From NCBI GenBank assembly GCA_963752745.1, contig CAVWAK010000049.1:1-64000 (forward strand): a stretch of 64,000 nt of DNA, read 5' to 3'. The notes under the pieces were generated by a model, which saw only the letters and a list, made by a program, of their open reading frames with translations, ran no database searches and was not told the DNA's origin. Origin of the DNA: Thiogranum sp963752745 (GTDB lineage Bacteria; Pseudomonadota; Gammaproteobacteria; DSM-19610). Of this stretch, positions 36,855 to 46,150 are shown piece after piece; the stretch's first letter is position 1, and each line of letters begins with the position of its first letter. The position numbers and the translations under genes are program-made.

Positions 36855-37102
36855 CAGGTAGCTCCATTTAGATTTTGTTTTCTGTCATTGTGAGTTAAAT
36901 CGCAGATTGTCAGAAATTATTTGCCACATAACTATGATTGGACGGCGTGTACACATGTGCAAACATTTTCTAAATCGATATATGCAGTTTCCAGATGTGG
37001 AGACTATATATCCAAATATAGAATCTATAAACGTGCAGAATTCCCTGTTGTCGTAGTCGGGCGCTTAATTCGCTTGTACGTGGTTCTGGTAATGTACGGG
37101 GA
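36855..37102. other. AT-rich gap between the cassette-like region and yyaL
   Basis: No gene is supported. A GTTATGTGGC reading on the minus strand near 36926-36935 resembles the GTTATGTGC end of the attC-like sites, but no partner half or hairpin was found. The AT-rich character matches the two genes to the left and changes abruptly at the yyaL stop. Confidence 0.35.
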
Positions 37103-39145
37103 TTAGCCCGCGGTGCTGTTTAGCTGACCGATTTCAGTGATCGGCGGCTGGCAGCTCGTGCCGGTACAGAGGTAAGCGATTCCACCTTGTGCGGGTTTGC
37201 GTTCACTCAGCAGGCCGGGGAGGTCGTTGCAGTCGTCCGGGATGGCAAACACCATCTGGCGGGGCTGGTAGTCCTTGCCGGTTGCATCCTGCCAGTCTCG
37301 CAGTGTCTGGTCGCCGCGAATGATGATGGTCGTGACCGGGTTCAGGTATTCCTCCAGTGCCAGTAACAGGCCGGTGTGTCCATAGGGGCTTTGCTGCATG
37401 GCATTCGAGGCGGCTTTCAGGGTGTTTTCTGCGGCATCCAGGTAGCGGGTTTCGCCGACTATGTGACCGAGACGGCTGAACACCTTGGCGGCGATGGCGT
37501 TGCCTGCGGGCAGGGCGTCGTCGTTCAGGGGTTTGGGGCGCTGGATGAGGGTTTCGTGATCGTCGGCGGTGAAGTAGAAGCCGCCGTCGGGCGCGGCAAA
37601 GTGTTCGAGCACCACGTCAGTCAGCTGCAGTGCAAAGGCCATGTCTTCGCTGTTCCAGCGTAGCTGCAGCAGTTCCAGGATAGCGTCGATCAGAAATACA
37701 TAGTCATCGAGATAGGCGGACAGGTGAGCGTGGCCATCCTTGCAAGTTGCGTACAGACGTTCCTTGTGCCACATCTGTTGACGGATAAAGTGCAGGCCCT
37801 GTTCGGCGGATGTCTGCAAACGCGGTTCATCGAAAGCACGTGCGGCTTGCGCCAGACCTTTGATCATGAGGGCGTTCCACGATACCAGGATCTTGTCATC
37901 GCGGCCGGGGCGGATGCGTTGTTCGCGCGCGTTAAACAGCGTTTCGCGTGCTTTGACCAGGCGTGCTTCGATTTCAGCGGCCGGTACGCCGAGTTTGTCG
38001 CTGATGGTTTCTATGCTGCGGTAGACGTGCGGGTTCCATTGGCCTTCGAAGTTGGCGGGCTGATCGAAACCATAGCGGGGGGCGAACACCTGGTATTCGT
38101 CTGCGCTGAGCAGTGCCTGTACTTCCTCCTGTGTCCAGACATAAAACTTGCCTTCCTCGCCTTCGCTGTCGGCGTCCAGGCTGGAGTAATAGCCGCCCTC
38201 GGGAGATTGCATTTCGCGCAGCACCCAGTCGGCAGTTTGCCGGACGATGCGTTCGTACAACGGGTTCCCGGTGGCCAGCCAGGCTTCGGTGTACAGCGAC
38301 AGCAGGGGGCCGTTGTCATAGAGCATTTTTTCAAAGTGGGGGATCATCCACTTTTCATCCACTGAATAGCGGCAGAAGCCGCCGCCGATCTGGTCGTTCA
38401 TGCCGCCCAGCGCCATGCGCTCCAGGGTATAGAGTGCCATGTGCATGGCCTGTGCATCATCGCGGCTGCCGGCCCAGTGGCGCAGCAGGCGTTCCAGGCT
38501 GGTGGGGTGAGGGAACTTGGGGGCCTTGCCGAAGCCGCCGTAGACTTCATCGAACTGCTGCTGCAATTGCTGGCGGGCGACGTCCAGCGGCATGGCGGTC
38601 AATTCGGCGCTGTCTCCGGCCTTGTTTTCATCCATGCTGCTGATGAAGTCCATCAGCGATGTATTCTGTTTTTTCACCTCGTCGCGGCGGTCGCGGTAAA
38701 CCCCCGCAATCTGCCGGCACAGGCTGCTGAAAGCCGGCATGCCGTGGCGTTCCTTGTCGGGGAAGTAGGTGCCGCCAAAAAACGGGATCTGTTCATCCGG
38801 TGTCAGGAACATGGTCAACGGCCAGCCGCCGGCGCGTTGCGCGAGCAGAGAGTGGGCGGTCTGGTAGATTTTGTCGATGTCCGGGCGCTCTTCGCGGTCG
38901 ACTTTGATATTGACGAAGAGTTCGTTCATGACTGCGGCAGTGTCGGGATCTTCAAACGATTCGTGCGCCATGACGTGGCACCAGTGGCAAGCCGAGTAAC
39001 CCACGGAGAGCAGAATCGGCTTGTTTTCAACCCGCGCCTTCTCCAGTGCCTCGGGTCCCCAGGGATACCAGTCGACGGGGTTACTGGCGTGCTGTAGCAG
39101 GTATGGGCTGGTTTCGTTGGCGAGGTGGTTGGTATAGTTGGTCAT
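37103..39145 (-). CDS. yyaL: Thioredoxin-domain protein, DUF255/YyaL (SSP411) family
   Basis: A 680-residue cytoplasmic protein. The first 160 residues are a thioredoxin-like domain (DUF255) with CHWC at 53-56 in SVGYSACHWCHVMAHESFED. The rest is an alpha/alpha barrel like N-acylglucosamine 2-epimerase and six-hairpin glycosidases, with FHPTSLERLLRHW-type helices and MLYDNGPLLSLYTEAW. The family is widespread from bacteria to human SPATA20, and its reaction is not established. It starts MTNYTNHLANETSPYLLQHA and has no signal peptide. The gene is divergent from the glycosyltransferase group. Confidence 0.94.
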   Translation of the reverse strand: MTNYTNHLANETSPYLLQHASNPVDWYPWGPEALEKARVENKPILLSVGYSACHWCHVMAHESFEDPDTAAVMNELFVNIKVDREERPDIDKIYQTAHSLLAQRAGGWPLTMFLTPDEQIPFFGGTYFPDKERHGMPAFSSLCRQIAGVYRDRRDEVKKQNTSLMDFISSMDENKAGDSAELTAMPLDVARQQLQQQFDEVYGGFGKAPKFPHPTSLERLLRHWAGSRDDAQAMHMALYTLERMALGGMNDQIGGGFCRYSVDEKWMIPHFEKMLYDNGPLLSLYTEAWLATGNPLYERIVRQTADWVLREMQSPEGGYYSSLDADSEGEEGKFYVWTQEEVQALLSADEYQVFAPRYGFDQPANFEGQWNPHVYRSIETISDKLGVPAAEIEARLVKARETLFNAREQRIRPGRDDKILVSWNALMIKGLAQAARAFDEPRLQTSAEQGLHFIRQQMWHKERLYATCKDGHAHLSAYLDDYVFLIDAILELLQLRWNSEDMAFALQLTDVVLEHFAAPDGGFYFTADDHETLIQRPKPLNDDALPAGNAIAAKVFSRLGHIVGETRYLDAAENTLKAASNAMQQSPYGHTGLLLALEEYLNPVTTIIIRGDQTLRDWQDATGKDYQPRQMVFAIPDDCNDLPGLLSERKPAQGGIAYLCTGTSCQPPITEIGQLNSTAG

Positions 39146-39237
39146 AGGCGTAGCTGATTGAGTGGGGACGGCGCATCAATATAGCCGAATAAAGCTGCCC
39201 TGTCGTTTGCCTTATCCTGAAAAAATTGAGGGGATTC

Positions 39238-40050
39238 ATGGAGTTTTCCATTGTAGTGCCAGTGTACAACGAGGCTGGCAATATTCGCCCGCTGGTAGAG
39301 GAGATCTGCACGGCTCTGGCTGACCGTAGCGGCTGGGAATTACTCTATGTTAATGATGGCAGCGATGACGGTACCCGTGGCGAGTTGTACCAGGCGCAGG
39401 CGGATTGCCCCGAGCTGCGCGTTTTGCAGCATTCACAGCGCAGCGGCCAGAGTAGTGCGCTACTTACCGGGGTTCGCGCTGCCCGGTCACCCTGGATCAT
39501 CACCCTGGATGGCGACGGTCAGAATGACCCCGCAGACATTCCACTGTTGATTGATCGTCTGGCCATGGAGAACGCATCGCCTACCGGGATTATGCTCGCC
39601 GGGCATCGAACCCGTCGTCGGGACAGCTTGCTCAAGCGCCTGTCGTCGCGGGTTGCCAACGCGGTGCGCAGCCGCTTGCTGAAAGATGCCACCCCGGATA
39701 CCGGATGCGGTTTGAAGCTGTTTCCCCGCGCGCTGTTTCTGGCGCTGCCGGCGTTTGATCACATGCACCGTTTTTTACCTGCGTTGATGCAGCGCCAGGG
39801 GGCGCACGTGTTGTCGGTGCCGGTGCGACATCGGTCGCGTGAGCGTGGTGTTTCCAAGTACGGCGTACATAACCGGTTATGGGTCGGGTTGGTCGATATG
39901 GCCGGCGTGTTGTGGCTTCAGCATCGGCGCCTGGGTCGAGGCGTTGCGCCTGACGGTTGGTGTGCGCAAATCTGTGACGGGTTCGGTGTGAGCTGGCTGC
40001 AGCGCCGCCCCTGTGTCGTGAATGCGAAAGAGGAGTCGCTCGATGTTTGA
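39238..40050 (+). CDS. Family 2 glycosyltransferase, dolichol-phosphate-mannose synthase-like
   Basis: From ATG 39238 (after GAGGGG) the product has 270 residues, starting MEFSIVVPVYNEAGNIRPLV. The nucleotide-sugar motif is YVNDGSDDGT, the metal-binding DxD is TLDGDGQNDP, and the RHRSRERGVSKYG segment matches ArnC/DPM1-type enzymes. These move a sugar from a nucleotide to a polyprenyl phosphate on the inner face of the membrane. It lacks the two C-terminal membrane helices of ArnC, having only one short hydrophobic stretch. The two following genes complete a likely lipid-linked sugar route. Confidence 0.9.
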   Translation: MEFSIVVPVYNEAGNIRPLVEEICTALADRSGWELLYVNDGSDDGTRGELYQAQADCPELRVLQHSQRSGQSSALLTGVRAARSPWIITLDGDGQNDPADIPLLIDRLAMENASPTGIMLAGHRTRRRDSLLKRLSSRVANAVRSRLLKDATPDTGCGLKLFPRALFLALPAFDHMHRFLPALMQRQGAHVLSVPVRHRSRERGVSKYGVHNRLWVGLVDMAGVLWLQHRRLGRGVAPDGWCAQICDGFGVSWLQRRPCVVNAKEESLDV

Positions 40051-40327
40051 TCAACCGATAGGTTGGCTGTTACTGGGGTTTGCCGGGCAGGCGCTGTTCT
40101 CGGCACGCTTTCTGGTGCAGTGGATTTCCAGCGAGCGACGCAAGCAGTCATTCATTCCCATTGCCTTCTGGTATTTCAGCCTGGCGGGGGGGGCGACGCT
40201 GTTTGCCTATGCGCTGCATATTGGCGATCCGGTGTTCATTCTCGGGCAGTCCATGGGGGTATTGATCTACAGTCGCAATCTGTATTTCATCCATAAAGAA
40301 CGTCGGCAGCTGGCGGCGGCAGAGTAA
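40043..40327 (+). CDS. LAB_N domain membrane protein
   Basis: A 94-residue protein from ATG 40043, with AAAGAGGAG upstream and a short overlap with the preceding gene. It is the lipid-A-disaccharide-synthase N-terminal domain (LAB_N) type: GWLLLGFAGQALFSARFLVQ, then WISSERRKQSFIPIAFWYFS and GQSMGVLIYSRNLYFIHKER. Three membrane helices are predicted by eye. Such stand-alone proteins go with GT2 and GT39 genes, and resemble small flippase-like helpers (ArnE/F), although transport has not been shown. Confidence 0.88.
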   Translation: MFDQPIGWLLLGFAGQALFSARFLVQWISSERRKQSFIPIAFWYFSLAGGATLFAYALHIGDPVFILGQSMGVLIYSRNLYFIHKERRQLAAAE

Positions 40328-40340
40328 ACGAACCTGTTGC

Positions 40341-41951
40341 ATGACTGTGTCTGAAACCCGCACCGGCTGGCCACTGCTGATCGGCAGTGCAGTGATACTC
40401 GCGGCACTGCAGCTATGGCTGCGCCCGTTACTCCCGGTTGACGAAACGCGTTACCTCAGTGTTGCCTGGGAGATGTGGTGGCGCGGTGATTTTCTGGTGC
40501 CGTACCTCAACGGCGAAGCCTATCATCATAAGCCACCGTTGCTATTCTGGATGATCCACAGTTTGTGGGCTGCAGTTGGCGTGTCCGAGCTGGCAGCGCG
40601 TTTACTTCCGGTGGGGCTGAGTCTGGTCGCGTTGTGGTGGTCGGCACTCCTCGCCGGACGCATTTGGCCGGCACAATCAGAACAGATCCGGCCGCTGGTG
40701 CCCTGGCTGCTGTTCGGTGGCGTGTTCTGGATAAATTTTTTCAGCCTGGTGCAGTTTGATCTGCTGCTGGTGCTGGCGGCACTGGGTGCCTGGCTGGGTG
40801 TGTGGCGCAGCCGCGAGCAGGCATTGACCGGCTGGGTGATGGTGGCGTTGGGGATCGGGCTGGGTGTGCTGTCCAAGGGACCGGTTATCCTGTTGCCTGT
40901 GCTGCCGGCTGTATTGTTTGCGCGCTGGTGGATGCTTGACGCGCCAGCTAGCTGGCTACGCTGGTATGCCAGTGCCGGGCTGGCGGTACTGGCAGGTGCG
41001 GCCTTGGCGCTGGCCTGGGCGGTGCCCGCAGGAATAGCCGGTGGCGAAACGTATCAGCAGGCGATTTTCTGGGGGCAGTCAGCCGGGCGCATGGTGCGGT
41101 CGTTTGCTCACCAGGCGCCCTGGTGGAGTTACCTGCTGTGGCTGCCGCTGATGTGGCTGCCGTGGCTGTTGTGGCCGCCGGTGTGGCGGGCAATGAAGCA
41201 GTTGCGGCTGGATGATGAGGGCGTGCGCTTTTGCCTGGCCGTGCTGGTGCCGGCGCTGTTGCTGTTCAGCATTATCAGTGGCAAGCAGGGTAAGTACTTG
41301 CTGCCATTGTTCCCGCTGATTGCGTTGCTGATGGCGCGGGCACTGGCGGCATACGCTGACCAGGATACGCGCTACCGGCTATGGCTTGCCGGTGGCTTGC
41401 TGGCGGTAACGGGACTGGTGCTCACCCTGTTGCCCTGGTGGCCGGGTGGTCCTGACTGGTTCGCGCAGGTGCAGTTGCTGTGGGGGCCGGCGTTGCTGCT
41501 ATGGTCGCTGTTGTGGTTTCGTTTGCGGTTGCCGCTGGTGGCGGCCGTGCGCGGGCTGGTTATGGCTATCTGGCTGGGCACGGCCACGGTTTACCTGGGC
41601 GTGGTGGACTTGATGGCGCCGCGTTACCAGCTGCAGCCAGTCGGTGAACAGCTGGCTGAGATTCAGCGTGGTGGCGATGCGCTGGCGTGGTTGGGGAAGT
41701 ATCATGGCCAGTTTCAATTTCTCGGCAGGCTGACATCGCCCGTCAAGCCATTGCAGCACGAACCGGCGTTGCGTGAGTGGCTGATGGCGCACCCGCAGGG
41801 TTACCTGCTGGTGAACTATCCGAGCGCGCAGCCGGCGGTGCCCGGTGATTTGACGGTCTGGCCCTACCGCAGTGGTGCACTGGTGCTCTGGCCGGCTCAG
41901 CGTCTGCTTAATCTGCCCGATCAGCTCGACGCCCTGCCGGGGAACGCGTAA
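40341..41951 (+). CDS. Family 39 glycosyltransferase, ArnT/PMT-like
   Basis: A 536-residue protein with about 11-12 membrane helices. The N-terminal loop after helix 1 reads PLLPVDETRYLSVAWEMWWR and contains the D-E pair used by GT39 enzymes such as ArnT. GEAYHHKPPLLFWMIHSLWA is the second conserved periplasmic motif, and LSKGPVILLPV follows. These enzymes transfer a sugar from polyprenyl phosphate to lipid A or protein outside the inner membrane. With the GT2 and LAB_N genes directly upstream (14-base gap), the three form a likely module for a lipid-linked sugar. The sugar and acceptor are unknown. Confidence 0.9.
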   Translation: MTVSETRTGWPLLIGSAVILAALQLWLRPLLPVDETRYLSVAWEMWWRGDFLVPYLNGEAYHHKPPLLFWMIHSLWAAVGVSELAARLLPVGLSLVALWWSALLAGRIWPAQSEQIRPLVPWLLFGGVFWINFFSLVQFDLLLVLAALGAWLGVWRSREQALTGWVMVALGIGLGVLSKGPVILLPVLPAVLFARWWMLDAPASWLRWYASAGLAVLAGAALALAWAVPAGIAGGETYQQAIFWGQSAGRMVRSFAHQAPWWSYLLWLPLMWLPWLLWPPVWRAMKQLRLDDEGVRFCLAVLVPALLLFSIISGKQGKYLLPLFPLIALLMARALAAYADQDTRYRLWLAGGLLAVTGLVLTLLPWWPGGPDWFAQVQLLWGPALLLWSLLWFRLRLPLVAAVRGLVMAIWLGTATVYLGVVDLMAPRYQLQPVGEQLAEIQRGGDALAWLGKYHGQFQFLGRLTSPVKPLQHEPALREWLMAHPQGYLLVNYPSAQPAVPGDLTVWPYRSGALVLWPAQRLLNLPDQLDALPGNA

Positions 41952-41985
41952 GCTTCACCCCTGTTTTTTCAGGTAGCCGCAGTTC

Positions 41986-43197
41986 ATGAACACCGAATCA
42001 GTTTCCGAGCCACTTGCCCCCCTGCGTTTGAAAAAAAACGAAGAGCGTCGTCTGCGCGCCGGGCATGTCTGGGTCTACAGTAATGAAGTCGATACCGCCG
42101 CTACGCCACTGAAGGCGTTCGCTGCAGGCCAGCAGGTGCAGTTGCTGGCGCACTCCGGCAAACCGCTGGGCAATGCCTATGTCAACCCGAACTCGCTCAT
42201 TTGCGCACGTCTGGTAAGCAGGGATCCGCGACATCTGCTGGACCGTTCCCTGATAGTGCACCGTCTCAATGTCGCGCTGGCATTGCGCGAGCAGTTGTTC
42301 GATGCGCCTTTCTACCGGTTGGTGTATGGAGAGGCTGACCAGCTGCCTGGCCTGGTGATCGATCGCTACGACAGTGTCTGTGTTGTGCAGTGCGCCACAG
42401 CAGGTATGGAGGCGGTGAAAGACGAGGTGCTGGCGGCAGTTGAGAAAGTCATCAAGCCGACCGGGATTCTGTGGCGTGCGGACAGTCCGATGCGCAAGCT
42501 TGAAGGGTTGGAGAGCTACCGCGAAGAACACGGTGAAATTCCCGGGAACTGTGAAGTGATTGAACACGGCGTGCGCTTCTCGGTGTCTTTGCTGGAAGGG
42601 CAAAAGACCGGCTGGTTCTATGACCATCGCATGAACCGCGAACGCTTGCGCAACTATGTGGCCGGCAAGCGGGTGCTGGATGTGTTCAGTTATGTCGGTG
42701 CCTGGGGCATACAGGCTGCGGCTGCAGGTGCGGCCGATGTGATGTGTGTGGATGCTTCAGCGGCGGCTATCGACAGGATACACGCTAACGCAGAGGCTAA
42801 CGGACTGGGTGACAAGGTGGCTACTGTGCAGGGTGATGCCTTCGAAGTGCTCAGCCAGATGCGTACAGAACAGGAGCGTTTCGATGTCGTGGTGCTGGAT
42901 CCACCGGCGTTTATTAAGCGTAAAAAGGATATGAAAGCCGGTGAGCAGGCCTATCACCGCATTAACCAGCTGGGCATGCAGGTACTGTCCAAGGATGGTG
43001 TGTTGATATCGGCGTCCTGTTCCCAGAGTCTCGAAGAGAGCCGGATGCAGAAGATTCTGTTGCAGTCGTCACGTCATCTTGACCGCAGCCTGCAGATACT
43101 TGAACGCGGTCAGCAGGGGCCGGACCACCCGGTACACCCGGCTATCCCGGAGACGCGCTATTTGAAAGCCTTCTTTTGTCGCGTATTGCCGAGTTAA
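41986..43197 (+). CDS. rlmI: 23S rRNA cytosine-5 methyltransferase RlmI
   Basis: RlmI methylates C1962 of 23S rRNA. The 403-residue product has an N-terminal PUA domain (RLKKNEERRLRAGHVWVYSN), then the EEHFR-like fold, and a SAM domain with VLDVFSYVGAWGIQAAAAGA and VVLDPPAFIKRKKDMKAGEQ. CSQSLEE near the C-terminus is conserved. Length and order match E. coli RlmI (396 residues). It is followed after 12 bases by lgt. Confidence 0.93.
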   Translation: MNTESVSEPLAPLRLKKNEERRLRAGHVWVYSNEVDTAATPLKAFAAGQQVQLLAHSGKPLGNAYVNPNSLICARLVSRDPRHLLDRSLIVHRLNVALALREQLFDAPFYRLVYGEADQLPGLVIDRYDSVCVVQCATAGMEAVKDEVLAAVEKVIKPTGILWRADSPMRKLEGLESYREEHGEIPGNCEVIEHGVRFSVSLLEGQKTGWFYDHRMNRERLRNYVAGKRVLDVFSYVGAWGIQAAAAGAADVMCVDASAAAIDRIHANAEANGLGDKVATVQGDAFEVLSQMRTEQERFDVVVLDPPAFIKRKKDMKAGEQAYHRINQLGMQVLSKDGVLISASCSQSLEESRMQKILLQSSRHLDRSLQILERGQQGPDHPVHPAIPETRYLKAFFCRVLPS

Positions 43198-43209
43198 CCG
43201 GGTCTGGGC

Positions 43210-44001
43210 ATGTTGACCTATCCTGACATCAGTCCGGTTGCCGTTGATTTTGGGCCGGTTGCTATTCACTGGTACGGACTGACATACCTGTTTGGTTTTA
43301 TCGCCGTGTGGTGGCTGGGTAACCTGCGCGCGCGCCGTCCCGACTCCGGCTGGACACCGGAAGAAGTCGCCGACATGCTGTTTTACGGTGCGCTGGGTGT
43401 GATCCTCGGTGGTCGTGTCGGCTATATCCTGTTTTATAACTTTGACCTGTTCGTCGATGACCCGCTGATGCTGTTCCGTATCTGGCAAGGCGGAATGTCA
43501 TTTCATGGTGGCATGCTTGGGGTGTTCGTGGCTATGTGGGTGTTTGGCCGCAAGACCGGGCGCACCTTTTTTCAAGTGACCGACTTCATGGCACCGTTTG
43601 TGCCTGTTGGTCTTGGTGCCGGGCGTATCGGCAACTTTATTAACGGTGAGTTGTGGGGCCGGCCCACTGATCTGCCATGGGGCATGGTGTTCCCCTTCGT
43701 CGATCAACAGGCGCGTCACCCTTCCATGCTGTATGAGGCGTTACTTGAAGGTCTGGTGCTGTTTGTTATTCTCTGGGTGTACTCGTCAAAGGCGCGGCCA
43801 CTACGTGCGGTCTCCGGTATGTTTATGTTGTTTTACGGCTTGTTCCGTTTCGGCGTGGAGTTCGTGCGTCAGCCGGATGCGCACCTGGGGTTTATCGGAT
43901 TTGACTGGTTGACCATGGGGCATGTGTTATCTGCGCCTATGATTTTATACGGTATTTATTTGCTGGTGTTTGCTTACCGGCAGGCGGGAAAAAATTCCTA
44001 A
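43210..44001 (+). CDS. lgt: Prolipoprotein diacylglyceryl transferase
   Basis: Lgt attaches diacylglycerol from phosphatidylglycerol to the lipobox cysteine of preprolipoproteins in the inner membrane. It is 263 residues with seven membrane spans. The signature GRIGNFINGELWGRPTDLPW is intact, as are RVGYILFYN and the SFHGGMLG turn. The gene lies upstream of thyA, as in E. coli. Confidence 0.98.
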   Translation: MLTYPDISPVAVDFGPVAIHWYGLTYLFGFIAVWWLGNLRARRPDSGWTPEEVADMLFYGALGVILGGRVGYILFYNFDLFVDDPLMLFRIWQGGMSFHGGMLGVFVAMWVFGRKTGRTFFQVTDFMAPFVPVGLGAGRIGNFINGELWGRPTDLPWGMVFPFVDQQARHPSMLYEALLEGLVLFVILWVYSSKARPLRAVSGMFMLFYGLFRFGVEFVRQPDAHLGFIGFDWLTMGHVLSAPMILYGIYLLVFAYRQAGKNS

Positions 44002-44015
44002 TTCACGAGGCTATA

Positions 44016-44810
44016 GTGAAACAGTATCTTGATTTAATGCAGCACGTATTGGCGCACGGCGCGCGCAAGGAGGATCGCACCGGTACCGGTACGCAGAGTG
44101 TGTTCGGCCATCAGATGCGCTTCGATCTTGGTAAAGGGTTTCCGCTGGTGACAACCAAGAAGCTGCATCTGCGTTCAATCATTCATGAGCTGTTGTGGTT
44201 TCTGAAGGGCGACACCAATCTAAAGTACCTGAAGGATAATGGCGTCAGCATCTGGGACGAGTGGGCAGATGAAAATGGTGATCTGGGGCCGGTATACGGT
44301 TATCAATGGCGTTCGTGGCCTACCGCTGACGGGCGTCACATCGATCAGATCAGTCAGGTTGTTGAGCAGATAAAAAACAACCCGGACTCACGGCGTATAA
44401 TTGTCAGCGCCTGGAACGTCGGTGAAATCGAGAACATGGCTTTGCCGCCCTGCCACGCGTTTTTTCAGTTTTATGTAGCCGATGGCAAACTGTCCTGCCA
44501 GTTGTATCAGCGCAGTGCAGATATCTTCCTGGGCGTACCTTTCAACATTGCCTCGTATGCCCTGCTGACCTTGATGGTGGCGCAGGTTACCGGTTTGCAG
44601 CCCGGTGACTTCGTGCATACGCTGGGCGATGCCCATCTCTACTCGAATCATCTGGAACAGGCGAATATCCAGTTGCAGCGCGATCCACGCCGCTTGCCGG
44701 GTATGCGGCTTAATCCGGACATTACTGATCTGTTTGCATTCAGTTTTGATGATTTCGAACTGGTTGACTATGATCCGCATCCGCATATCAAGGCGCCGGT
44801 AGCCATTTGA
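44016..44810 (+). CDS. thyA: Thymidylate synthase
   Basis: ThyA makes dTMP from dUMP with methylene-THF. It has 264 residues, the same as the E. coli enzyme, from a GTG start at 44016. The catalytic cysteine is C146 in MALPPCHAFFQFYV, and QRSADIFLGVPFNIASYALL is the substrate loop. The C-terminus ends HPHIKAPVAI, as usual. The stop overlaps the folA start by one base (TGATG). Confidence 0.98.
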   Translation: MKQYLDLMQHVLAHGARKEDRTGTGTQSVFGHQMRFDLGKGFPLVTTKKLHLRSIIHELLWFLKGDTNLKYLKDNGVSIWDEWADENGDLGPVYGYQWRSWPTADGRHIDQISQVVEQIKNNPDSRRIIVSAWNVGEIENMALPPCHAFFQFYVADGKLSCQLYQRSADIFLGVPFNIASYALLTLMVAQVTGLQPGDFVHTLGDAHLYSNHLEQANIQLQRDPRRLPGMRLNPDITDLFAFSFDDFELVDYDPHPHIKAPVAI

Positions 44811-45295
44811 TGCGTATTTCGCTGATTGTGGCGCTGGCCCGCAACCGTGTCATCGGGCGTGACAATCAGTTGCCCTGGCGGTTGTCTGCCGATCTTCAGC
44901 ACTTCAAGGGGCTGACCATGGGCAAGCCAATAGTCATGGGACGCAAGACCTGTGAATCAATCGGCAGGCCTTTGCCCGGGCGCACCAATATTGTTGTTAC
45001 CCGCGATAGCGGTTTCAGCGCCGGGGGCTGCCGCGTTGTGCACAGTATTGATGAGGCGCTGGTGGCTGCCGGCGATGTTGACGAGGTCATGATTATGGGT
45101 GGTGAGAACCTGTATTCGCAGTTGTTGCCACGGGCTGACCGGCTTTATCTGACCGAGGTGCAGGCAGAGGTGAGTGGAGATGCCTGGTTTCCCGAATTCG
45201 ACGAGACGCAGTGGCAAGAGCTGGAGCGTGAGTCTCACCGGGCCGACGAGAACAACGAATTTGATTATGACTTCGTGGTGCTGGCACGTCGCTAG
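44810..45295 (+). CDS. folA: Dihydrofolate reductase
   Basis: FolA regenerates tetrahydrofolate that thyA uses up. The product has 161 residues, starting MRISLIVALARNRVIGRDNQ. LPWRLSADLQHFKGLTMGKP holds the catalytic acidic residue, and GRKTCESIGRPLPGR is the NADPH site. The ATG shares a base with the thyA stop, so the pair is translationally coupled. It converges on apaH with a gap of six bases. Confidence 0.97.
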   Translation: MRISLIVALARNRVIGRDNQLPWRLSADLQHFKGLTMGKPIVMGRKTCESIGRPLPGRTNIVVTRDSGFSAGGCRVVHSIDEALVAAGDVDEVMIMGGENLYSQLLPRADRLYLTEVQAEVSGDAWFPEFDETQWQELERESHRADENNEFDYDFVVLARR

Positions 45296-45301
45296 ACGTT
45301 T

Positions 45302-46141
45302 TCAGGTGGATGGGTGGTGTTTGGGTTCACACGCGCCGGGGCAGTTGTGTTCGGTCCGTTGCGGTGGGTTGATGTCAAGCCGCAGTGCGGTCAGTGAGCC
45401 ACCCCACAGGCAGCCTGTGTCCAGCGCGTAGACACCGTTGCTTTCGTAGTTACCCAGTGTGGACCAGTGGCCGAAGAGGATTTTCATGTCGCGGCTTTTG
45501 CGCTCGGGCCATTCAAACCAGGGTTTGAGTTCCCTGGGCTGGCTACCCGGCGGGCCTTTTTCGTTGAGCGCCAGCCTGCCTTTATGATCGCAGTAACGCA
45601 GTCTCGTAAAGCAGTTGGTGATGAAGCGTAGCCTGCCCCGGCCGGTGAGACCATTTTTCCAGCGGTGCGGCTTGTTGCCGTACATCACAGCGAAGAAGTC
45701 GGCGTAGTTGTCGCTGCGTAACACCTGTTCGACTTCGGCGGCACATTGTTGCGCCATTTGCAGATCCCATTGCGGAGGCAGGCCTGCGTGAATCATGGTG
45801 TAGCCAATGTTTTCGTCGTGATGGAGCAGTGGCTGGTGGCGTAGCCAGTCCATCAGCTCCAGGCCATCCGGGGCATCGATAATCTGATGCAGGGTGTCTT
45901 TGGTTTTGCGATGTTCAGGTAAGGCGGCCGATGCCAGCAGGTGCAGATCGTGGTTGCCGAGTACCGTGACGGCGCGCTGTGCGCGTGCAAAGCGCAGTGT
46001 CTCGAGCGAGTTGGGTCCGCGGTTAACCAGGTCACCGGCCAGCCACAGGGTGTCCTCTCCGGGGTCGTAGTCAATACGCTCGAGTAACGCCTGCAGCTCG
46101 TCGAAACAGCCCTGAATATCGCCGATGGCGTAGACAGCCAT
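45302..46141 (-). CDS. apaH: Diadenosine tetraphosphatase
   Basis: ApaH splits Ap4A to two ADP. It has 279 residues and calcineurin-like metal motifs GDIQGCFDEL, GDLVNRG and GNHDLHLLA, with GLPPQWDL and FGHWSTLGNY later. In the usual motif GD(x)HG the histidine is replaced by Gln (GDIQG), as in the E. coli protein. ApaH also removes Np4N caps from RNA. It lies after apaG, as in the lptD-surA-pdxA-rsmA-apaG-apaH order. Confidence 0.97.
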   Translation of the reverse strand: MAVYAIGDIQGCFDELQALLERIDYDPGEDTLWLAGDLVNRGPNSLETLRFARAQRAVTVLGNHDLHLLASAALPEHRKTKDTLHQIIDAPDGLELMDWLRHQPLLHHDENIGYTMIHAGLPPQWDLQMAQQCAAEVEQVLRSDNYADFFAVMYGNKPHRWKNGLTGRGRLRFITNCFTRLRYCDHKGRLALNEKGPPGSQPRELKPWFEWPERKSRDMKILFGHWSTLGNYESNGVYALDTGCLWGGSLTALRLDINPPQRTEHNCPGACEPKHHPST

Positions 46142-46150
46142 GCGTCGTAC

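Noticed and set aside
36926..36935. Third attC-like end GTTATGTGGC upstream of the DJ-1 gene
   Set aside because: No paired box or hairpin nearby; a ten-base likeness alone is not enough.
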